Below the pieces are notes generated by a model that saw nothing but the letters and a program-made list of their open reading frames with translations, had not been told where the DNA came from and did no database searches. DNA of 64,000 nucleotides. It comes from Actinotalea soli. Lineage in GTDB: Bacteria; Actinomycetota; Actinomycetes; Actinomycetales; Cellulomonadaceae. The DNA lies in the NCBI RefSeq assembly GCF_017565425.1, contig NZ_JAGEMK010000001.1, positions 62,001 through 126,000 on the forward strand. Reading direction: 5' to 3'. The position numbers were made by a program, and so were the translations under genes. Shown in pieces: positions 55,601 through 62,960 of the stretch (its first letter is position 1; every line of letters begins with the position of its first letter).

Positions 55601-56102
55601 GGGCAACGCGCCCAACGCGTACCTGCGGGCCGCCGAGTTCGACACCGCGTCCATCGTCACGACGTTCCAGCTCGACAAGCCGGCGACGGGCGGCGGGGTG
55701 TACGTCTCCTTCGTGGCGAGGTCGGTGCCGGGGGCGGGCGACTACAGGGTCAAGACGCGGGTGATCGCCAACGGCAGCGTCTACGTGTCGATCAGTCGTG
55801 TGGTGGGTGGTGCCGAGGCGGTGCTGGTCTCCGAGCAGCGGGTCGACGGCCTGAGCATGACGCCCGGGGTCGCGATCCCGGTCCGCATCGACATCACGGG
55901 GGCTGGCACGACCACGATCAGGGCGGCGGTGGGTCCCGAGGCCCTGGCTGCCTCGCCGCAGTGGGTCGCTGAGACGTCCGACTCCCTGCCTGCGTTGCAG
56001 GTGGCCGGCAGCTTCGGGCTCGCGGCCCAGCTCTCCGGATCGGCCACGAATGCGCCGGTCCGGGCGTCCTTTACCGAGCTCCTCATCGGGAGGGCACCCT
56101 AG
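52656..56102 (+). CDS. large secreted protein: beta-propeller, LamG and two PKD domains
   Basis: The 1148-residue protein has a long n-region signal peptide (residues 21-52, cut after AQA). A beta-propeller region (about 55-430) has repeats such as KIFAGGEF, RLYVGGDFTSIAG and TVYLGGNFDTIGG, each followed by an AAFD-like strand. A fibronectin-like part follows, then a LamG/concanavalin domain (about 530-750: SLWRFEDSSG, WHHVAMTFTPGRLELFVDG), two near-identical PKD domains (754-835, 842-923) and a C-terminal beta-rich domain. No LPXTG or enzyme motif is seen. A role in binding surface polysaccharide is inferred from location. Confidence 0.85.
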   Translation: MNPSRQLGSAPADAPRRKLGHARRWSRLRRTTVLAIVLAMAVVGLPTVAQAQESTVSATASSLWQTNGIVRTVAYANGKIFAGGEFSTVRPPGASAGSHEVPRPFLAAFDAQSGALIASWNPAPNARVFSLAASPDGSRLYVGGDFTSIAGAGRGRIAAFDTSTLALQPNFAPYVSYRVTALAADADTVYLGGSFGLVAGQTRNRLAAVARSNGSLRAWDPNANWDVYDLDVSPSTSTVYLGGNFDTIGGTPSRAVAAVDTDLGAQRAFPARSAMPRVTSSCNSKVRDVLVDPSGVYFAAAGDGGGCFDGTFAAELDDGSLRWRNACLGATESLAMVKGSLYKGAHVHDCSSEGEFGESRPHRFLMVADPATGKNGPWWPNTNAAGSTQVGPLGMATDGTQLVVGGDFTLVNGQGQQGLARFAAGPDTPPRRPATPSARTVGVGKVKVVFPATLDNDDENLTYRLYRAGRSTPIWTTTMRSIWWQVPTASFVDTGLTPGTDVAYRVEATDGTTTVQSFWTNYLTVSATEPTYPELVEADGAASLWRFEDSSGPVLDAIGTNDATATSVVRGTDAGVLAGTYGGRFSSSSRVVAQQRMAGPQQFTAEGWVRTTSTLGGKILGFGSSATGSSSSYDRHMYLGTDGRVTAGVYSGATRTVRSTARVNDGQWHHVAMTFTPGRLELFVDGVSQGTTPAPSAESYQGYWRIGNDNLNGWPNAGAVNGLNGTIDEVAVYPHALSAADIAHHHRLGAGLPAPENVVPVASFTSSVDELTVSVDGSASSDPDGQVVSYAWSWGDGQSTPASSSSTATHTYAEPGEYVVRLTVTDDRGGTAQQSKDVVVTAPENVVPVASFTSSADELTVSVDGSASSDPDGQVVSYAWSWGDGQSTPASSSPTATHTYAQPGEYAVRLTVTDDDGVTGEVTEAVVVTGPPATTTLVEDTFERTVTNGLGSAETGGAWSVAGTVSRYGVGDGLGWLSMASPGNAPNAYLRAAEFDTASIVTTFQLDKPATGGGVYVSFVARSVPGAGDYRVKTRVIANGSVYVSISRVVGGAEAVLVSEQRVDGLSMTPGVAIPVRIDITGAGTTTIRAAVGPEALAASPQWVAETSDSLPALQVAGSFGLAAQLSGSATNAPVRASFTELLIGRAP
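54915..55406 (+). repeat. tandem PKD-domain repeat at DNA level
   Basis: Bases 54915-55142 and 55179-55406 are copies offset by exactly 264 bp (88 codons) that differ at only about ten positions. Each encodes one PKD domain (VASFTSS to VTDD). The low divergence indicates a recent in-frame duplication. Confidence 0.9.
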
Positions 56103-56134
56103 GCGGCTCGCACCACGGGACTGTGAGGCAGCGC

Positions 56135-57316
56135 ATGAGGATCCTGGTCGTCCACAACCGGTACCGGACCGGTCAACCGAGCGGCGAGGACGTCGTCGTC
56201 GACCAGGACCTGCGCGTGCTCGCGGACGCGGGCCACGACGTGCGGACCTACCAGCGCGAGAGTGACGACATCGCGACGTGGGGCCTGGCGGCCCGGGGGG
56301 TGCTTCCCGCCCGCGTGCTGTGGTCCCCCGGGGATGCGGCGGCCGTCCGCCGGTCGATCGAGGACTCACGGCCCGACGTGATGCACGTGCACAACACCTT
56401 CCCGGTGATCAGCCCGTCCGTCCTCGGAGCGGCGCGACGGAGGGGCGTGCCCGTCGTCGCGACGCTGCACAACTACCGGCTCTTCTGCGCCTCCGGGACG
56501 CTGCTGCGCGAGGGGCGGCCGTGCACCCGGTGCATCGACCGCTCACCGCTCCCGGGACTGGTCCACGGGTGCTACCGAGGTTCCCGCCTCGCGACGGCGC
56601 CGGTGACGGCCTCCGTCGCCCTGCACGGTGCGCTGCGCACCTGGACCCACGGTGTCAACCGGTTCGTGGTGATGACCGAGTTCGCCCGGTCCATGGTCAC
56701 CCGTGCCGGGCTCCCGGAGGCCCAGGTCGTCGTGCGGCCCCACGGGGTCTCCGAGGCGCCGCAGGTGCGGGACGGTGCGGGAGACGGGTTCCTGTACGTC
56801 GGTCGCCTGTCCCACGAGAAGGGCATCGACCTCCTGATCGACGCCTGGGACAACCGCCTCGGCCGGCTCGAGGTGATCGGGGACGGTGACCTCGCCACCG
56901 ATCTCCGGCGCCGCGTCGCCGACCGTGCCCTGGACGTGGTCTTCCTGGGTTCGCTGCCGCAGGCCGAGGTGAGGTGCCGCATGGCCTCCGCGCGCGCTCT
57001 GGTGGTGCCCTCCCGCGCCTACGAGACGTTCGGCCTCTCCGCGGTGGAGGCGATGGCGGCGGGGGTGCCGGTGGTCGTGGCCGGGCACGGCGCCCTCGCG
57101 GAGCTTGCAGAGCGGACAGGGGCCGGGGTCACGCACCTGCCGAACGACGTCGAGGACCTTCGGCGAGCGCTCGGTCGGATGGACCCTGAGACCGCCGTCG
57201 CGCTCGGACGACGCGCCCGCGCGGCCTACCTGGCCCACTACTCGATGGCCGGGGCGGTCGGGGCCCTCGAGGCGATCTACCGGGACGTCGTCCGTGAGGG
57301 CGCGGAGGCTCGCTGA
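56135..57316 (+). CDS. glycosyltransferase family 4
   Basis: The 393-residue GT-B enzyme starts MRILVVHNRY and shows DVMHVHNTFPVISPS and LHNYRLFCASGTLLREGRPC in the acceptor domain. The donor domain has FLYVGRLSHEKGIDLLIDAW and the EX7E motif in YETFGLSAVEAMAAGVPVV. A cysteine pair near 133-137 (CTRC) is typical of some GT4 enzymes acting early in capsule units. ATG 56135 with GAGG 6 nt upstream is preferred to GTG 56123. Its 3' end overlaps the opposing glycosyltransferase gene by 40 bases. Confidence 0.9.
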   Translation: MRILVVHNRYRTGQPSGEDVVVDQDLRVLADAGHDVRTYQRESDDIATWGLAARGVLPARVLWSPGDAAAVRRSIEDSRPDVMHVHNTFPVISPSVLGAARRRGVPVVATLHNYRLFCASGTLLREGRPCTRCIDRSPLPGLVHGCYRGSRLATAPVTASVALHGALRTWTHGVNRFVVMTEFARSMVTRAGLPEAQVVVRPHGVSEAPQVRDGAGDGFLYVGRLSHEKGIDLLIDAWDNRLGRLEVIGDGDLATDLRRRVADRALDVVFLGSLPQAEVRCRMASARALVVPSRAYETFGLSAVEAMAAGVPVVVAGHGALAELAERTGAGVTHLPNDVEDLRRALGRMDPETAVALGRRARAAYLAHYSMAGAVGALEAIYRDVVREGAEAR

Positions 57317-58494
57317 GCCAGCGCGTACCACGCGTCGAGGAGGGCAGGCAGGCGCGACTCGAGCCACCGGGTGGACCGGCGCCGTGGAAGCAGCGCAGCG
57401 GTGTCGAGTGCGCGGGCGAGGTCCTCGGTGACCCGTGGTCCCGGGGTCACGGCGACCCCGTACCCGTCCATCACCAGGGGAGGCCCCCCGATGTCGAGGC
57501 AGACGACCGGGGTTCCCAGGGTCACCGACTCGGCCGTGACCCACGAGGCCGAGTCGTGCATGGAGGGCAGGAGCAGGGCGTCGGCGCGGGCGATCTCGAC
57601 GAGGGTGTCGGCCCGTGGCAGCGGTCCACGGAGCCGGACCCGGTTCGCGACCCCGGCCCGCGCTGCGCGTGCGACCAGGTGCTCGCGCTCCGGTCCGGCG
57701 CCGATGAGGTCGAGGGTCCAGCGGGGGTTGCGCGCGATCGCGTCGACGGCGAGCCGGGTGCCCTTCCACGAGACGAGCCTGCCGACGAAGACCGCGTGCA
57801 GCGACGCGGGGTCGCCGGAGGTGGCGCCCACGCGTGCGGCGTCGAGCTCCTGCGAGGTCAGGGCCGGGTTCGGCTCGACGAGGGTGGTCGCGTAGGCGAA
57901 CCGCGTCGCGACGTCCTCGTTGTGGGTCACGACGAGGGCCGCGCGCCTCGCCGCGGCATCACCCCAGACCCGTCGGGCCACCCTGGTGGCACGCTCCCGG
58001 ACGGCCTCGAGGAGGCGTGCGCGCCGACCCAGCCAGCCACGGACGGCGCGGGGGGTGTAGGTCGCGCCGCCGACGGGTCCCCAGACGATCGGCACGCCCG
58101 GCGGGAGCCGGAGCAGGCCCACCGGCAGCCAGTCGGAGGCGAAGGTGGCGTGGTGCGCCAGGTCGAGGTCCAGCTCGGCGTGCAGCTGGCGCGCGAGCCG
58201 CCCCAGCCGCCGTTGCCAGAGGACGTAGTACCAGTAGACGCCGAGGCTTCCGCGCTTGAGACGCAGGGCTCGGTCGCCGAGCTCGAGGTAGGTCACGTGC
58301 AGGTGCTGGGCGAGCGAAGGGTCGGTGCGTCGCTGCTCCTCGATCGCGGTCGCGAACCGGCGGCGCGTGACCAGCCAGACGTCGTTCGTCACCGCGGCCG
58401 CGCGGACGATCTGCCACCCGCTGCCGGGCTCCGACCCTTCACCCGGTCCGCAGGCGTACGCACTGATCAGGACGCGGCGTCGGCCGGCTCCCAC
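57277..58494 (-). CDS. glycosyltransferase family 4
   Basis: The 405-residue protein starts VLISAYACGPGEGSEPGSGW, a GT4 nucleotide-sugar enzyme pattern. It contains PIVWGPVGGATYTP and VFVGRLVSWKGTRLAVDAIA, and has D-x7-E (DSASWVTAE) in place of the usual E-x7-E. This suggests retained fold with altered phosphate contact. GTG 58494 follows AGGGGG and lies 13 nt after the CDP-alcohol transferase stop; upstream in-frame sequence overlaps that gene and is not credible. It is the last gene of the minus-strand polysaccharide operon. Confidence 0.88.
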   Translation of the reverse strand: MGAGRRRVLISAYACGPGEGSEPGSGWQIVRAAAVTNDVWLVTRRRFATAIEEQRRTDPSLAQHLHVTYLELGDRALRLKRGSLGVYWYYVLWQRRLGRLARQLHAELDLDLAHHATFASDWLPVGLLRLPPGVPIVWGPVGGATYTPRAVRGWLGRRARLLEAVRERATRVARRVWGDAAARRAALVVTHNEDVATRFAYATTLVEPNPALTSQELDAARVGATSGDPASLHAVFVGRLVSWKGTRLAVDAIARNPRWTLDLIGAGPEREHLVARAARAGVANRVRLRGPLPRADTLVEIARADALLLPSMHDSASWVTAESVTLGTPVVCLDIGGPPLVMDGYGVAVTPGPRVTEDLARALDTAALLPRRRSTRWLESRLPALLDAWYALAQRASAPSRTTSR

Positions 58495-58507
58495 CGTGGC
58501 CCCCTGC

Positions 58508-59245
58508 TCAGGCCGCGGGGTGCGCAGCGCCGAGCTCGCGCCACCACTTCCGCCAGGCAGCGAGCAGCACGAGCGTCGTGACGACGGCGAACAGACCGTA
58601 GAGCAGGGAGAACAGGGGACGTGCCCCGAAGGTGAGGAAGGCGAGGCACAAGGCGCCGTAGTCCGTCGGAAGGAGCAACCAGGGCCGCCAGGGGTTCTCA
58701 CGGCTGGCGGTCCTGGGGCCCGCCGGAGCGCGACGGAGCTTCGGCGTGAGGATCAGACCGAAGTAGAGGACGGTGGCGACGAGCGTGTACGCCAGGGGCA
58801 GCAGCAGTGGGGCGTCGGGTGACGGGTGACGGTAGAAGCTCACGAGGACCGCCAGGTGGAGCGCGGTCGTCTTGACGCAGTCCACCGTGTGGTCGAGCCA
58901 CTCACCGCGCGGGGATCCGGTCGCCGTGAGCCGGGCGAGCTGCCCGTCGACGGAGTCCCACACGTAGCCGGTCGCCAGCAGGAGCGCGATCCCGCCCCCC
59001 ACGGCGGGCGTCGGGTCGGCGAGGGCGACCAGGGCGATCGCCGCCGTGGACAGGACCGCACTGATCGCCGTCGCGCCGTTCGGTGTCAGCCCGGCGCGGA
59101 AGGCGAACGCGGTGACGCGCCTGGCCAGCGGGCGGTTGACCCAGCGCGAGTACGCGGGGGTACCGGCCGACGGCTTCTGCGCCAGCCGCAGCGCCGCGAT
59201 GACGTCGCGGGCCGGGGTGCGGCGCTCGAGGACGTGCTCGGCCAT
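58508..59245 (-). CDS. CDP-alcohol phosphatidyltransferase family protein
   Basis: The 245-residue membrane enzyme has the full CDP-alcohol transferase motif DG-x2-AR-x8-G-x3-D-x3-D, spanning VDGQLARLTATG to EWLDHTVD, and six hydrophobic segments. It moves an alcohol phosphate from a CDP-alcohol onto a second alcohol. Usual members make phospholipids, but the position inside a polysaccharide operon and the TagD-like gene at 52044 suggest transfer to a glycan or lipid carrier instead. ATG 59245 is 2 nt from the preceding stop, so the genes are coupled. Confidence 0.88.
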   Translation of the reverse strand: MAEHVLERRTPARDVIAALRLAQKPSAGTPAYSRWVNRPLARRVTAFAFRAGLTPNGATAISAVLSTAAIALVALADPTPAVGGGIALLLATGYVWDSVDGQLARLTATGSPRGEWLDHTVDCVKTTALHLAVLVSFYRHPSPDAPLLLPLAYTLVATVLYFGLILTPKLRRAPAGPRTASRENPWRPWLLLPTDYGALCLAFLTFGARPLFSLLYGLFAVVTTLVLLAAWRKWWRELGAAHPAA

Positions 59246-59247
59246 GG

Positions 59248-59910
59248 TCAGTCCTCGCCGCCGCTCGCGACGAGCTCGAGGAGTGCGGTGCCCTGCTCAC
59301 GCGCCTCCCGGACCGAGGCCGGCAGGGCCAGCTCCCAGGTGACGACGGTGGCACCCAGGGCGACCTCCGCGGTGACGTAGCGCATGCTCCCCCCGGCGTC
59401 GACCACGATGACGATCGCGCCGTCGGCGATGTCGGGGCGGCTGACCTGGTCGTCGTCCGGCTGGGTCGCGACATAGGCGTCCCAGGTGGTGTAGTCCTCC
59501 GGCACCCGGGCGGTGACGCGACCGAACGTTCCGTCCGCCTCCTCCGGCACGTAGTCGCACTGCAGCTCGTCGGCCGCCTCGGCGACCGTGACCGGGATGT
59601 CCGTGATGGCCGTGAAGTCGGCAGCCGTCACCTGAGCGCACAGGGCCTCGGGGGAGGAGACCGCCGGTTCGACGTCCTCCGCGGCGCGGTCGTCGTCCTC
59701 GGCCGCCACCCTGTCCTGGCTCGCGGGCTGGTCCTGCCCAGGCTCGCCGCCGGGCGAGGCGGCCGGTTCTGCGACCGGGAGCTGCGGGGGAGCGGCCTGG
59801 ACCGGCTCGTCGTCCCCGTCGCCCGCGGTCGGGAGAGTGGCGAGCAGCAGCCCGCCGACGGCGAGGGCCGCGACGCCCCCGCCCACGACGGCTGCTCGAG
59901 CTCTGCGCAT
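59248..59910 (-). CDS. membrane-anchored secreted protein of unknown function
   Basis: The 220-residue protein has an N-terminal hydrophobic anchor (AAVVGGGVAALAVGGLLLATL). A 65-residue Pro/Gln/Asp-rich linker follows, then an extracellular domain from about 90 containing two cysteines (ALCAQVT and LQCDYVP) that could pair. The spacing loosely recalls DUF3558-type actinobacterial lipoproteins, but there is no lipobox. Position between wzy-like and CDP-alcohol transferase genes suggests a role in glycan assembly or modification; no direct evidence. Confidence 0.7.
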   Translation of the reverse strand: MRRARAAVVGGGVAALAVGGLLLATLPTAGDGDDEPVQAAPPQLPVAEPAASPGGEPGQDQPASQDRVAAEDDDRAAEDVEPAVSSPEALCAQVTAADFTAITDIPVTVAEAADELQCDYVPEEADGTFGRVTARVPEDYTTWDAYVATQPDDDQVSRPDIADGAIVIVVDAGGSMRYVTAEVALGATVVTWELALPASVREAREQGTALLELVASGGED

Positions 59911-59923
59911 GTGAACCTCACAT
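59909..59923. promoter_or_regulatory. 15-bp palindrome over a start codon
   Basis: ATGTGA and TCACAT flank ACC. On the minus strand it covers the ATG (59910) of the secreted-protein gene. TGTGA-N3-TCACA resembles CRP/FNR half-sites with a shorter spacer. Confidence 0.4.
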
Positions 59924-59942
59924 TTCGCCCTGAACGGACAGC

Positions 59943-61292
59943 CTACGGTGCCGGGGACGGCCTGACGATCGGCACAACGGGTGATATCGGGCGGACGGTC
60001 TCGCCCGGCGCTGGTCGTCGTCGTCGCCCGTCCAGCTCGTCCTGCCGCCCCTGCCCGTGACGATCGGCGTGGACCGCGACGGCGGCGACCACCAGGGAGA
60101 GCGTCTGCGAGGAGACGTCACTGAGGCCGGACTCGCTGAACGTCGATCCGAGCACGAAGACCACGAGGAATGTGCTCGTCGCGCGGACATAGGCCCCCGG
60201 GCTCGTCACGGCGAGATACCCCAGCACGAGCACGGCCAGCACGATGAGCACGACGGCCACGACCCCGGCCTCCCAGTACGCGCCGAGCCAGGTGTTGTCG
60301 ATGGCCATGACGTCGATGTCCCCCTCACCGCGACGGAGCACCACCCGCTTCTGGCCGAGGCCGCGGCCCCACCAGAGCTCCGACGCGGTGGTCTCTGACC
60401 TCGCGATGAACTCCCACACCGTGGTCCGGCCGCTCAACGTCGCGATCTGCTCGACGCTCTGGGCGCGCGTGAGCCAGCCCCCGACGAGCGGGGCGACCGG
60501 GATGGTGGCGATCGCCGTCACCGTGATGATCCAGAGGCCGCGCCGGCCCAGGGCGCTCCTCCTCGCGACGACGAAGGCCAGGAGGAGGGCGAGCACCAGG
60601 GCGACCGCGGCAGTACGTGTGCGACTCAGGACGAGGAGGGTCAGACCGGCCCCGACGAGCGCCACGCCGAGGGCCGGACGGACTCGCCTCCCGAGCACTC
60701 CGAGCACGGTGAGGCCGACGAGCACGGCGCCGATCTCCCCGACCCTCGGCGGCATCATCGGGAGGATGGCCCCCATGAGGCGGTCACCGCCGCTGCCTGT
60801 CGTCTGGTGCCAGGCACGGTCCGGGACGACCACGGCCCCGACGAGGACGAGTGCGGCGAGAAGGCTGTACGCCACGAGGTGGGCGTCGACCATCAGGGCC
60901 GGACGCCGGCGGACCAGGGGCCACGCCAGGATCGGGACGAGCATCGCGATCGTCAGCCGGGCGGCACGCACGACGGTCTCGCCCGGGTGGTCCAGGGCGA
61001 TCGACGCCACCGTGAGCACTGTGCCGTAGACCATGTAGATCGCCACGAACGGGGGGACCCTGAACCGGGTGGTGGTCGTCGCGCGCGCAGCGAGCAGGCC
61101 GATGCACGCGAGCAGGAGAGCCCCCTTGAGGGCCCCTCCCGAGTCCGCGGTCGTGGAGCGCTCGGCGGAACCCGACCACGGCTGGACCGTGAGGACGACG
61201 AGGATCCAGGCGACGAGGAGCGGGGCGGCCGAGAACCGCGAGCGAGCCCCCGGGCGCGCACTGCGCTCGTTCTCAGCGCGAGCCGGGTGCAT
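59943..61292 (-). CDS. O-antigen ligase/polymerase family protein (Wzy-like)
   Basis: The 449-residue membrane protein has about eleven hydrophobic segments and a large loop (about 275-325: LSGRTTVWEFIARSETTASE, then WWGRGLGQKRV), as in Wzy_C/O-antigen ligase proteins. The Arg/His-rich loop is where Wzy and WaaL act on lipid-linked glycans. It would polymerise repeat units outside the membrane. Its start overlaps the end of the Wzz-like gene by 20 bases. The C-terminal 50 residues are basic and Pro-rich. Confidence 0.85.
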   Translation of the reverse strand: MHPARAENERSARPGARSRFSAAPLLVAWILVVLTVQPWSGSAERSTTADSGGALKGALLLACIGLLAARATTTTRFRVPPFVAIYMVYGTVLTVASIALDHPGETVVRAARLTIAMLVPILAWPLVRRRPALMVDAHLVAYSLLAALVLVGAVVVPDRAWHQTTGSGGDRLMGAILPMMPPRVGEIGAVLVGLTVLGVLGRRVRPALGVALVGAGLTLLVLSRTRTAAVALVLALLLAFVVARRSALGRRGLWIITVTAIATIPVAPLVGGWLTRAQSVEQIATLSGRTTVWEFIARSETTASELWWGRGLGQKRVVLRRGEGDIDVMAIDNTWLGAYWEAGVVAVVLIVLAVLVLGYLAVTSPGAYVRATSTFLVVFVLGSTFSESGLSDVSSQTLSLVVAAVAVHADRHGQGRQDELDGRRRRPAPGETVRPISPVVPIVRPSPAP

Positions 61293-62934
61293 CGCTGCCC
61301 ACCCCGGGCTCGACCAGAGGGCTGGCGGGATTCGTCACCGCTGCGTCCTCCGCGGCGGGACGCTCGGCCCTCGCCCTCGTCGTCGTGCTCCTGGCCTTCG
61401 TCGGCGTCTTCCGGGGAGTCTTCCTCTGCGTGGCCGTGGTGGTGACGTCGGGGCCGGCCTCCGGCGGGGCGACCGTCTCCGGCGGGGCGACGGTCTCCGG
61501 CGGGGCGACGGTCTCCGGCGGGGCAGCGCTGTCCTCGGGCGCCGGGGCCGCCTCGGCGCTCCCGTCATGCCTGAGGTTCGCCAGGGCCGCGGACACCCGG
61601 GGCCACCGGCGCGGACGGGGGACCAGTGCCACGGCGAGGACCTTGAGACCCGCCCCGTCGAGATCGTCGACCGTTGCGCGAAGGGTCACGGTCGAGTCGA
61701 CGCCTCGCGTGACGACGAGGACGACCTCGTCGCCCCCGCCATGGCTCCGACCCTCCATGACGCACAGGGTCGGCACGTCCGGGTACTCCCAGAGGACGAC
61801 GTCCAGCTCCTCGCCCTGCGCCGAGAGCGCGGGGCCCGCGGGGATGTGGGCGGTTCGGTGGCCGATGGCTCGGAACCCGGACGCCAGCCAGGCGCAGGTC
61901 TGCGCGACGTCCGACCCCGGTCGCGCCGGGACGACCGAGACCTCCCACGGCCCGGTGCGCCCCCCTGGTCCCTGACCCTGGGAGCGGTGCCACAGTCGAC
62001 GGGCGTCGACGACGGGTACCTCGGTCGCGCCCGACCGCTCGATCGCGAGGTCGGTCGAGCTGACGGACAGGACGTCGTCCGCGGTGCGCACGGGGGAGCG
62101 GAGCCGCTCGACCACGAGGGCGGCGGCCAGCCCGAGCACGAGTCCGCTCAGCAGCCCCACGGCCAGCCATCGCCCGCTCGACGTGCCTCCGTCGACATCC
62201 GCGACGTTCGCCGGGCGCACGACGGTGCCACCGCCACCGAAGGTCTCCAGGGCCGTCGCGATCGCCGACCCCCGGGCGGACTCGGCGTTCGCGTCACGCA
62301 GGTGCTGCTGCTGCGCCTCCGTGAGGGTGGTCGCCTGCGTGCTCTCCTCTCCCTCGGCCGCGTCGATGCGTGACTGGAGGTCGGCGGCCGCTGCGGTGGC
62401 CCGCTCCGCGTTCTCCTGGGCGTCCACCTGCAGCGGCTCGAGCCTCTCGGCTGCGCGGCTGTCGCGGTACGTGAGGTACGAGGCGGCCAGCGCATTCGTC
62501 CGCTCGACGGCTTCTTCGGGCGTGCGACCGCTCGCTGAGACGGTGAAGACGTTGTCGGTGTTGGCGGTCGCCGAGACCGACCGCAGGAGATCGCTGCCCG
62601 CTGCCTGGTCCAGGTCGAGCGAGTCGATGGCGATCGAGACGACGGCGGGACTCACGATGATGCGGGCCTGGGTCTCCGCCGGGAGCTCGAGCCCGAGGGG
62701 CCCTGCGCCGTCGAGCGCGTCGCGGAGCCCGATGTCGAGCGGCAGGCTGTACGTGCCGGTGACGAGCTCGGCCGAGGCGCGATAGCTCGGCACGACCTGA
62801 GCGGCGTACGCGGCCGCGAGGGTCATGCCAAGGACGACAGAGGTCAGGACGAGGACCTTGTGACCTGCGACGACGCGCCGGATGACGTCGGCGACGCTCC
62901 ATCCCTCGCCGACCGCGTCGTCCTGGTTCCTCAT
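61273..62934 (-). CDS. Wzz-like chain-length protein with degenerate kinase-like domain
   Basis: The 553-residue protein has TM1 (about 26-48), an extracellular coiled-coil region with AERATAAAADLQSRIDAAEGE, and TM2 (about 250-272), as in Wzz/YveK-type regulators. The cytoplasmic part (about 290-455) looks like a BY-kinase fold: VSVVPARPGSDVAQTCAWLA, ELDVVLWEYPD and VVLVVTRGVDS. It lacks the Walker A GK[ST] and Tyr cluster, so it is probably inactive. A PPETVA repeat and basic tail end it. ATG 62934 follows a GGGGTGG site; longer forms are unlikely. Confidence 0.82.
   Translation of the reverse strand: MRNQDDAVGEGWSVADVIRRVVAGHKVLVLTSVVLGMTLAAAYAAQVVPSYRASAELVTGTYSLPLDIGLRDALDGAGPLGLELPAETQARIIVSPAVVSIAIDSLDLDQAAGSDLLRSVSATANTDNVFTVSASGRTPEEAVERTNALAASYLTYRDSRAAERLEPLQVDAQENAERATAAAADLQSRIDAAEGEESTQATTLTEAQQQHLRDANAESARGSAIATALETFGGGGTVVRPANVADVDGGTSSGRWLAVGLLSGLVLGLAAALVVERLRSPVRTADDVLSVSSTDLAIERSGATEVPVVDARRLWHRSQGQGPGGRTGPWEVSVVPARPGSDVAQTCAWLASGFRAIGHRTAHIPAGPALSAQGEELDVVLWEYPDVPTLCVMEGRSHGGGDEVVLVVTRGVDSTVTLRATVDDLDGAGLKVLAVALVPRPRRWPRVSAALANLRHDGSAEAAPAPEDSAAPPETVAPPETVAPPETVAPPEAGPDVTTTATQRKTPRKTPTKARSTTTRARAERPAAEDAAVTNPASPLVEPGVGSDAPGSR
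61459..61528 (-). repeat. 18-bp minisatellite encoding PPETVA
   Basis: Three full units of an 18-base repeat (plus-strand form CTCCGGCGGGGCGACSGT) and a partial fourth lie in the tail of the Wzz-like gene. Because the unit is a multiple of three, slippage would change the number of hexapeptides without a frameshift. Confidence 0.85.
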
Positions 62935-62960
62935 CGTTCCACCCCTTCGCTCGGTGTTCT

